A stretch of 12,455 nucleotides of DNA. Source: an uncultured Oceanospirillaceae bacterium. Its GTDB lineage: Bacteria > Pseudomonadota > Gammaproteobacteria > Pseudomonadales > Balneatricaceae. Location of the stretch: the NCBI GenBank assembly GCA_946221045.1, contig CAMIIY010000022.1:1-12455 (forward strand), given 5' to 3'. The position numbers were made by a program, and so were the translations under genes. The notes below the pieces were generated by a model, which did no database searches, was not told where the DNA came from, and saw only the letters and a program-made list of their open reading frames with translations. Positions 6,862 through 12,455 of this stretch are shown here, in pieces. Each line of letters starts with the position of its first letter. Positions within the stretch are counted from its first letter, which is position 1.

Positions 6862-8256
6862 GTGAAATATATCTCTACCCGGGGTCAGGCTCCGGTGATG
6901 AATTTTGAAGAGGTATTGCTGGCAGGTCTGGCCAGTGATGGTGGCCTCTATGTACCGGAAACCCTGCCAAGCTTCAGTCAGGAAGAGATCGCCTCCTGGG
7001 CGGGTCTGCCGTACAACGAACTGGCATTCAAAATCATCAAGCCGTTTGTGTCTGATTGTGTACCCGATGCCGACCTGAAGCAGATGCTGGATGAGACCTA
7101 TGCCGGTTTTAACCACATTGCCGTGGCACCTCTGAAAGAGCTGGGCACCAATGAGTGGGTGCTGGAACTGTTCCATGGCCCGACATTGGCGTTCAAGGAT
7201 TTCGCGTTGCAGCTGTTGGGCCGCCTGATGGATTATGCGCTGACCAAACGTAACGAGCGTCTGGTCATCATGGGTGCAACCTCCGGTGATACCGGTTCTG
7301 CGGCGATTGAAGGCTGTTACCACAGTGACCATCTGGATATCTTTATCCTGCACCCTTACCAGCGGGTATCTGAAGTTCAGCGTCGTCAGATGACCACCCT
7401 GATCAAGGACAATGTGTTTAACATCGCCCTGCAGGGTAACTTTGACGACTGTCAGCAGATGGTGAAGGACAGCTTTGCGGATCAGGGTTTCCTGAAGGGC
7501 CTGAAACTGGGAGCGGTCAACTCGATCAACTGGGCGCGCATTATGGCGCAGATCGTGTACTACTTCTCTGCATCACTGGCACTGGGTGGTCCGCACCGTC
7601 CGGTTTCCTTCTCCGTGCCGACCGGTAACTTCGGCGATATTTTTGCTGGCTATCTGGCCAAGCAGATGGGGCTGCCGATCCAGCAGCTGGTGGTGGCGAC
7701 CAACCGTAACGATATTCTGCACCGTGTAATCTCTGGCAATGACATGTCCAAAGGCGAGCTGGTACATACCCTGTCACCGTCGATGGATATTATGGTCAGC
7801 TCCAACTTTGAACGTCTGCTGTTTGATGTCTATGGCCGAGATGGTACTGCGATCAGCAAACTGATGGATGACTTCAAAGCGGGCCCTGTCTCACTGGGCG
7901 ATGGCAACTGGGATCAGGTACGTGAGCTGTTTGACAGCTGTGCGGTAGATGATGAGACCACCTGTGAAGTGATCAAGCAGGTGTTTGCTGAAACCGAATA
8001 CCTGCTGGACCCGCATACCGCGATTGGTGTTAAAGCGGCGCGTGAATGTAACCGTGATAGTTCTGTGCCGATGGTCACGCTGGCCACTGCGCATCCGGTG
8101 AAATTCCCGGATCCGGTGGTCAAAGCCGGTCTGGAATCTCCGCAGTTACCGCCGCATATGGCGGATCTGTTTGAGCGTGAAGAGCGTTACGAAGTACTGG
8201 CCAATGATCTGGCGCAGGTACAGAGTTTTATGGCGTCCCACGTTCATACCGCTTGA
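6862..8256 (+). CDS. thrC: threonine synthase
   Basis: PLP-dependent enzyme converting O-phosphohomoserine and water to threonine and phosphate, the last step of the pathway. The 464-residue length matches the longer threonine synthase class of Pseudomonas and E. coli type. It begins with the family's MKYISTRGQAP and has SDGGLYVP at 25-32. Lys112 in HGPTLAFKDFA is the expected PLP Schiff-base lysine. GATSGDTGSAAIEG (138-151) is the phosphate-binding loop of fold-type II enzymes. PTGNFGDIFAGY lies further on. The start is GTG with a strong AGGAG (6850-6854) 7 nt upstream. It sits 14 nt after hom, so the two form an operon. Homoserine kinase (thrB), needed between the two steps, is not in this window. 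Confidence 0.97.
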   Translation: MKYISTRGQAPVMNFEEVLLAGLASDGGLYVPETLPSFSQEEIASWAGLPYNELAFKIIKPFVSDCVPDADLKQMLDETYAGFNHIAVAPLKELGTNEWVLELFHGPTLAFKDFALQLLGRLMDYALTKRNERLVIMGATSGDTGSAAIEGCYHSDHLDIFILHPYQRVSEVQRRQMTTLIKDNVFNIALQGNFDDCQQMVKDSFADQGFLKGLKLGAVNSINWARIMAQIVYYFSASLALGGPHRPVSFSVPTGNFGDIFAGYLAKQMGLPIQQLVVATNRNDILHRVISGNDMSKGELVHTLSPSMDIMVSSNFERLLFDVYGRDGTAISKLMDDFKAGPVSLGDGNWDQVRELFDSCAVDDETTCEVIKQVFAETEYLLDPHTAIGVKAARECNRDSSVPMVTLATAHPVKFPDPVVKAGLESPQLPPHMADLFEREERYEVLANDLAQVQSFMASHVHTA

Positions 8257-8280
8257 GCCTGACCGCCAGTCTGCTATAAC
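8253..8280 (+). promoter_or_regulatory. candidate promoter for the elyC-like/recJ/nfo group
   Basis: TTGAGC (8253-8258, overlapping the thrC stop codon) and TATAAC (8275-8280) are separated by 16 nt, a plausible sigma70-type pair. The predicted start falls at about 8285-8289, in the left arm of the thrC terminator. A new transcript would then lack all or part of that arm, or would have the hairpin right at its 5' end. Both hexamers are imperfect, so this is a candidate only. Confidence 0.4.
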
Positions 8281-8309
8281 AAAAGCCCGACCCCGTTGTC
8301 GGGTTTTTT
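8281..8309 (+). terminator. Rho-independent terminator of hom-thrC
   Basis: CCCGAC (8286-8291) pairs with GTCGGG (8298-8303) around a 6-nt loop, with AAAA on the left facing a six-T tract (8304-8309). It lies 25 nt after the thrC stop. Confidence 0.93.
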
Positions 8310-8331
8310 GTCACTGAAAAAGGATGGCAGC

Positions 8332-9126
8332 ATGCAGGATCTGTTTTTCTACCTTTCCAAAGCTTTCTGGTTTGTACTGTCGCCGGATCACTTATTCTGG
8401 TTGATGACCCTGCTTGCACTGATTTTTTGCCGCCGCCGCATCGGATTTCTCCTGTTGTTACTGGCGGTTGTGGGCCAGGGTGTGATGGCTTTTTATCCAT
8501 TGGGTAATCTGCTGTTGAGGCCACTGGAACAACGCTTTGCCCAACCGACTGAGCTGCCAGACAATCTGGCGGGCATTATAGTGCTGGGTGGCGGCGAGGA
8601 TGCTGAAGAGAGTTTTCTGCACCAGCAACCTCAGTTTAATGAAGGCGCAGAACGGCTGATGGTATTACCCGCGCTGATGCAGCAGTATCCCGATCTGCCG
8701 GTGATCTTTACCGGTGGCTCAGGTTCGGTGTTGCAGCAGGCGTTTAAAGGGGGCGATGTGGTACAGCAGTGGTTGCAGGAGCAGGGACTGGAAGAGCGCG
8801 TCATCATTGAACGTCAGTCACGCAACACCCGCGAAAATGCGATTTTGAGTGGTGATCTGGTGGCTGATCAGAATGCAGGTCCCTGGTTACTGGTCACTTC
8901 AGCTTTCCATATGCCACGTTCAGTGGGGGTGTTTAAGCAGGCCGGCTGGCAGGTGGTACCCTATCCGGTGGATTACCGGGCCACCAGTGACCGGATCCGG
9001 CCGCTGCTGAATCAGAATATGGCGGATCTGAATACTGCGGTTCGGGAATGGGTGGGGTTGCTGGCGTACCACCTGTCCGGTTATACCGACACCCTTTTTC
9101 CGGCCCCCGAATCTGAGCAAAAATGA
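8332..9126 (+). CDS. YdcF/SanA/ElyC-family (DUF218) membrane protein
   Basis: Likely an envelope-biogenesis factor resembling E. coli ElyC (264 residues here, about 259 there), which is linked to peptidoglycan and lipid-carrier metabolism. The biochemical reaction of the family is not settled. Two hydrophobic segments (about 20-33 and 38-58) anchor it in the inner membrane. A DUF218 domain follows with IIVLGGG (82-88), PVIFTGGSGS (123-132), SRNTRENA (163-170) and LLVTSAFHMPRS (186-197), the expected order of motifs. ATG 8332 is chosen because AAAGGA (8319-8324) is 7 nt upstream. An in-frame TTG at 8296 lies inside the thrC terminator and is rejected. The stop overlaps the recJ start by 4 nt (ATGA), so translation is probably coupled. 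Confidence 0.88.
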   Translation: MQDLFFYLSKAFWFVLSPDHLFWLMTLLALIFCRRRIGFLLLLLAVVGQGVMAFYPLGNLLLRPLEQRFAQPTELPDNLAGIIVLGGGEDAEESFLHQQPQFNEGAERLMVLPALMQQYPDLPVIFTGGSGSVLQQAFKGGDVVQQWLQEQGLEERVIIERQSRNTRENAILSGDLVADQNAGPWLLVTSAFHMPRSVGVFKQAGWQVVPYPVDYRATSDRIRPLLNQNMADLNTAVREWVGLLAYHLSGYTDTLFPAPESEQK

Positions 9127-10856
9127 AAACTGTCCATATCAGTCAACGCCCTGACGCTGATCCCTCGTTACCGATCTTTAACCAGACACATCAGGTGCTG
9201 GCGCGTATTTATGCCAGCCGGGGTGTCACGGATCTTGAAGGGCTGGGGCGTAATCTGACCCAGCTGTTGCCGGATCAGAAGATGAAAGGTCTTGATCAGG
9301 CGGTAGCGCGGTTGCAGACGGCCCTGAATGCTGGCGAGTCGATTCTGATTGTAGGCGATTTCGATTGTGACGGTGCCACCAGTACGGCGGTGATGCTGCT
9401 GGCATTGCGTCAGATGGGGGCCAGGAAAGTCAGTTATCTGGTGCCTAACCGTTTTGAATATGGCTATGGCCTTAGCCCGGAGATTGTCGCTGAAGCCCTG
9501 CATGAAAAACCTGACCTGCTGATTACCGTGGATAACGGCATCTCCAGTATTGAAGGGGTGGCGGCGGCCAGAGCAGCGGGGATTGATGTGATCATCACCG
9601 ATCATCACCTGCCTGGTAACGTGCTGCCGGAGGCCTGTGCCATCGTTAACCCCAATCAGCCCGGCTGTGATTTTGTTGCCAAATCGACCTGTGGGGTGGG
9701 AGTGGTCTTTTATCTGTTGATTGCCTTGCGCCGTGCGTTGCAGCAGCAGGGCTGGTTTGAGCAGCGCGGGATCGCGGTGCCCAATCTGGCCAGTCTGCTG
9801 GATCTGGTGGCGCTGGGAACAGTGGCCGATGTAGTGGCGCTGGAGCAGAATAACCGGGTACTGGTGCATCAGGGATTGCAGCGTATCCGGGCCGGGCACT
9901 GCCGCCCCGGTATCCGTGCGCTGGTTGAACTGTCCGGACGTCAGTTGTCCAGGCTGAATGCCAGTGATCTGGGATTTGCTGTGGCACCACGCCTGAACGC
10001 GGCGGGGCGGCTGGAGGATATGTCGATCGGCATTGAGTGCCTGCTCAGCGAAGATGAGGCTGTGGCACGTGAGCTGGCGCAAATGCTGGATAATCTGAAC
10101 CAGGAACGCAAAGGGATTGAGCAGGAGATGCAGCAGCAGGCATTGCAACTGTTACAGCAACTACAACTTTCTGACGCTGACCTGCCTTATGGACTGGCGC
10201 TCTACAGTGAAGACTGGCACCAGGGTGTGATCGGTATTCTGGCTTCGCGGATCAAGGAGCAGGTGCACCGTCCGGTGATTGCCTTTGCCCCCGGTGATGC
10301 CGGTCAGTTGAAGGGGTCGGCCCGGTCTATCCCTGGCTTCCATATTCGGGATGGACTTGATGCGATTGCTGCCCGCCAGCCGAATCTGCTGTGTAAGTTT
10401 GGTGGCCATGCGATGGCGGCAGGCCTGACGATTCGGGAAACAGATCTTGCGCTGTTCCAGCAGGTATTCGCTGAAGAGGTGCAGCGGGTGCTGGCACCAG
10501 AAGCGCTGCAGCAGATACTGCTGACTGACGGTTGTTTGCAGGCTGATGAACTGAATATGGAGTTGGCTCAGTTGCTGCGCGAAGCGGGTCCCTGGGGACA
10601 TCAGTTTCCGGAGCCGCTGTTTGAAGGTGAATTCTCTCTGCTGCAGCAGCGGATTGTCGGTCAGCGTCATCTGAAGATGGTACTGATGGAGCCAAAAACC
10701 GGGCTGGCGCTGGATGCGATCCAGTTTAATGCCGATATGGAACAGTGGCCCAATACCGCTGTGAATCGGGTAAAAGTGGTGTATCGGCTGGATATCAATG
10801 AGTTTCGGGGGCAGCGCACAGTGCAGCTGCTGCTGGACTATCTGCAGCCTCTATAG
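9123..10856 (+). CDS. recJ: single-stranded-DNA-specific 5'-3' exonuclease RecJ
   Basis: RecJ degrades single-stranded DNA from the 5' end in RecF-pathway recombination, mismatch repair and base-excision repair. The 577 residues match the family. DHH-domain motifs appear in order: GDFDCDGATS (78-87), TVDNG (135-139), the signature DHH at 160-162, and LDLVALGTVADVV (226-238). The DHHA1 half carries GSARS (398-402) and GGHAMAAG (427-434). The C-terminus (about 460-577) is the OB-fold portion. The ATG lies within the 4-nt ATGA overlap with the upstream gene and has no strong ribosome site of its own, consistent with reinitiation. In E. coli recJ directly follows dsbC; here hom, thrC and the elyC-like gene separate them. 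Confidence 0.97.
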   Translation: MKTVHISQRPDADPSLPIFNQTHQVLARIYASRGVTDLEGLGRNLTQLLPDQKMKGLDQAVARLQTALNAGESILIVGDFDCDGATSTAVMLLALRQMGARKVSYLVPNRFEYGYGLSPEIVAEALHEKPDLLITVDNGISSIEGVAAARAAGIDVIITDHHLPGNVLPEACAIVNPNQPGCDFVAKSTCGVGVVFYLLIALRRALQQQGWFEQRGIAVPNLASLLDLVALGTVADVVALEQNNRVLVHQGLQRIRAGHCRPGIRALVELSGRQLSRLNASDLGFAVAPRLNAAGRLEDMSIGIECLLSEDEAVARELAQMLDNLNQERKGIEQEMQQQALQLLQQLQLSDADLPYGLALYSEDWHQGVIGILASRIKEQVHRPVIAFAPGDAGQLKGSARSIPGFHIRDGLDAIAARQPNLLCKFGGHAMAAGLTIRETDLALFQQVFAEEVQRVLAPEALQQILLTDGCLQADELNMELAQLLREAGPWGHQFPEPLFEGEFSLLQQRIVGQRHLKMVLMEPKTGLALDAIQFNADMEQWPNTAVNRVKVVYRLDINEFRGQRTVQLLLDYLQPL

Positions 10857-10873
10857 CGGTTGAAGACCGCCTA
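10854..10873 (+). other. hairpin straddling the recJ stop codon
   Basis: GCGGT (10856-10860) pairs perfectly with ACCGC (10866-10870) around TGAAG, with a bulged extension that involves the recJ stop TAG. No T-tract follows, so termination is unlikely. It could modulate translation or stability between recJ and nfo. Confidence 0.35.
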
Positions 10874-10886
10874 CATTTGAGAAGTC

Positions 10887-11759
10887 ATGTCTGAGTTAAA
10901 ACCCTATTATGTTGGTGCGCATGTCAGCGCCAGTGGCGGGGTGCAGAATGCACCGATGAATGCCCGGGCGATCGGTGCCAATGCGTTTGCGCTGTTTACT
11001 AAAAACCAGCGTCGCTGGGAGGCAAAGCCGCTGGAGCCGAAAAATATTGAGGCGTTTCGGGAGAACTGTGCCGCAGCGGGTATCCGAGCTGAACAGGTAC
11101 TGCCCCATGACTCCTATCTGATCAATCTGGGTCATCCGGACGCGGCTGCGCTGGAAAAATCCCGTTTTGCATTTATTGATGAACTGCAACGCTGTGCCCA
11201 ACTGGGATTGTGTTATCTGAATTTTCACCCCGGCAGTCATCTGCGCGAGATCAGTGAAACGGATTGTCTGTCGCGTATTGCCGAGTCGATTAACCGGGCG
11301 CTGGACCAAACCGAAGGCGTCACCGCGGTGATTGAAAATACGGCGGGGCAGGGCAGTAATCTGGGTCACAGTTTTGCTCAGATTGCTGAGATCATTGATC
11401 AGGTTGAAGATAAAACCCGGGTGGGTGTCTGTCTGGATACCTGCCATCTGTTTGCGGCAGGGTATGACCTGCGCACTGCTGAGTCCTGCGCTGAGGTGTT
11501 CAATGATTTTTCTGACACAGTCGGTTTTGCATATCTTTGTGGTATGCATCTGAATGATTCAAAAGGTGGTCTGAACTCGCGGCTGGACCGTCATCACAGT
11601 CTCGGTCAGGGTGAAATCGGGCTTGAGGTATTTAGTTTTATCATGTCGGATGCGCGCTTTCGCGGTATCCCGCTGGTGCTGGAAACCATTGATGAAACGA
11701 TCTGGGTCGATGAAATTCAGTTATTAAGGCAGTTTGCGGCCGAGGCTGTCACAAAATAG
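10887..11759 (+). CDS. nfo: endonuclease IV (AP endonuclease Nfo)
   Basis: Cleaves DNA 5' to abasic sites in base-excision repair, using a tri-metal (zinc) centre in a TIM barrel. The 290 residues compare with 285 in E. coli; the difference is a slightly longer N-terminus before [11 protein letters not shown]. All nine expected metal ligands are present at a constant +5 offset from E. coli: His74, His114, Glu150, Asp184, His187, His221, Asp234, His236 and Glu266. They lie in [49 protein letters not shown] and VLETID. It starts 30 nt after the recJ stop with only a weak ribosome site (GAG, 10879-10881). No terminator follows before the next gene. Confidence 0.97.
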   Translation: MSELKPYYVGAHVSASGGVQNAPMNARAIGANAFALFTKNQRRWEAKPLEPKNIEAFRENCAAAGIRAEQVLPHDSYLINLGHPDAAALEKSRFAFIDELQRCAQLGLCYLNFHPGSHLREISETDCLSRIAESINRALDQTEGVTAVIENTAGQGSNLGHSFAQIAEIIDQVEDKTRVGVCLDTCHLFAAGYDLRTAESCAEVFNDFSDTVGFAYLCGMHLNDSKGGLNSRLDRHHSLGQGEIGLEVFSFIMSDARFRGIPLVLETIDETIWVDEIQLLRQFAAEAVTK

Positions 11760-11817
11760 TCGTAAAAGCTTCATACAATTGCCGCCAATAGTTCTTCTTG
11801 GTAGTAGGCTCAACTGT

Positions 11818-12455
11818 ATGAATTCAATGGCCATGCAACAGGACATGGATATCAGCTATGGATTGCTGCTGGATATATTGCAACATGAAACCCTTTACCC
11901 CCACTTTCAGCCCATTGTAAACCTGAGTCAGAACAGGATTCTGGGGTATGAAGCTTTGATCCGGGGGCCCTCCGGTCATACGCTCGAAACGCCGGGAGCT
12001 CTGTTTACCACGGCGATCAGGTATGGCTTGTTACATGAGCTTGAACTGCTGTGCCGAAAATGCAGCCTTGCCCGGTTTGCTGAACTGCAACCGGGTGGCA
12101 AGCTGTTTCTCAATGTCAGCGCGTCGCTGCTCAGCAGCAAGGATCATCAGCAGGGCTTTACCGAAAAGCTGCTACGGCAACTGAACCTGCCGGTTGAAGA
12201 TATTGTGATTGAGTTGTCGGAGCAGCACCCCTTTGATCATCAGGGGCTGACCCGTGATGCGGTTGAGCACTATCGCCGGATGGGTTTTAAAATTGCGATT
12301 GATGATCTGGGTGCCGGTTACTCCGGGCTGAAACTCTGGTCGGATATCTGTCCGGATTACGTCAAGATTGATCGTCACTTTATTACCCGGGTTGACCGTG
12401 ATCCGGTCAAGTGTGAGTTTGTTCGGGCGATCGGCAATATCAGTCAGGTCATGGG
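11818..12455 (+). CDS. EAL-domain c-di-GMP phosphodiesterase, 3' end missing
   Basis: The first 212 codons are present; the frame runs off the right edge without a stop. The EAL domain starts almost at the N-terminus (HFQPIVNL, residues 29-36). It retains the catalytic set: Glu45 of EALIRGP, Asn99 (LNVSAS), Glu132 (IELSE), Asp162-Asp163 (IDDLGAGYSGL) and Lys183 (VKIDRHF). It is therefore probably an active enzyme hydrolysing c-di-GMP to pGpG. No signal peptide or membrane segment precedes the domain, so this part is cytoplasmic. The ATG at 11818 has only a weak AGG (11806-11808) upstream; ATGs at 11827, 11833 and 11845 are alternatives. The unseen C-terminus may hold CBS and GGDEF domains, as in Pseudomonas-type proteins of this sequence style, but that is inference. 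Confidence 0.92.
   Translation, partial: MNSMAMQQDMDISYGLLLDILQHETLYPHFQPIVNLSQNRILGYEALIRGPSGHTLETPGALFTTAIRYGLLHELELLCRKCSLARFAELQPGGKLFLNVSASLLSSKDHQQGFTEKLLRQLNLPVEDIVIELSEQHPFDHQGLTRDAVEHYRRMGFKIAIDDLGAGYSGLKLWSDICPDYVKIDRHFITRVDRDPVKCEFVRAIGNISQVM

Noticed and set aside
8296..8331. Upstream TTG extension of the elyC-like gene
   Set aside because: The TTG lies in the thrC terminator loop and right arm and has no ribosome site, whereas ATG 8332 has AAAGGA at good spacing.
9168..10148. 326-codon open frame on the minus strand opposite recJ
   Set aside because: Antisense to recJ, with low-complexity Gln/His-rich translation, no ribosome site and no motif. It is a shadow of recJ codon usage.
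10896..11549. 217-codon minus-strand frame opposite nfo
   Set aside because: Antisense to nfo, in which all metal ligands are intact on the + strand; no independent coding evidence.
11760..11817. Promoter for the EAL gene (TACAAT at 11774-11779)
   Set aside because: No acceptable -35 element at the right distance, so read-through from nfo is equally possible.
1..12455. Mobile, defence, CRISPR or phage-derived system
   Set aside because: The only recombinase is a complete XerD in its usual neighbourhood. No repeats arrays, transposase, integrase remnants or att-like duplications were seen.

Overview
The window is a chromosomal housekeeping region of a gammaproteobacterium. All genes I can support lie on the + strand. 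Protein signatures and gene order resemble Pseudomonas and marine Oceanospirillales-type bacteria. Examples are the RimM/TrmD/L19 block, a monofunctional ACT-domain homoserine dehydrogenase next to thrC, and the xerD-dsbC pair. I cannot name a genus from sequence alone. I see no mobile element, CRISPR array, tRNA, rRNA or prophage gene.

Layout. (1) Positions 26-1962 hold the classic rpsP-rimM-trmD-rplS operon: ribosomal protein S16, the 16S maturation factor RimM, the tRNA m1G37 methyltransferase TrmD and ribosomal protein L19. A strong Rho-independent terminator closes it at 1981-2006. (2) Positions 2105-4481 hold a possible 13-codon leader ORF, a 464-residue single-pass membrane protein I do not recognise, and xerD, which starts 6 nt after that protein's stop. 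(3) dsbC follows at 4562-5299, after an 80-nt gap. (4) A 246-nt intergenic region carries a hairpin, a perfect TATAAT box with a GC-rich discriminator and a short leader. It precedes hom-thrC (5546-8256), two steps of threonine biosynthesis, which ends in a second strong terminator at 8281-8309. (5) A tight group of elyC/ydcF-like, recJ and nfo genes (8332-11759) comes next. Its probable promoter overlaps the thrC terminator. (6) A c-di-GMP phosphodiesterase (EAL domain) gene starts at 11818 and runs off the right edge.

How the genes fit together: the first block serves ribosome assembly and decoding accuracy. XerD resolves chromosome dimers. DsbC repairs disulfides in the periplasm. Hom and ThrC make threonine from aspartate semialdehyde (via homoserine, which ThrB must phosphorylate; no thrB is present here). 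RecJ and endonuclease IV both process damaged DNA. xerD-dsbC-recJ are neighbours in E. coli; here hom, thrC and the elyC-like gene sit between dsbC and recJ.

Nothing here looks like a new defence or mobile system. The items most worth a second look are the unrecognised membrane protein and its mini-ORF leader, the rRNA-like promoter in front of hom, and the terminator/promoter overlap upstream of the elyC-recJ-nfo group.
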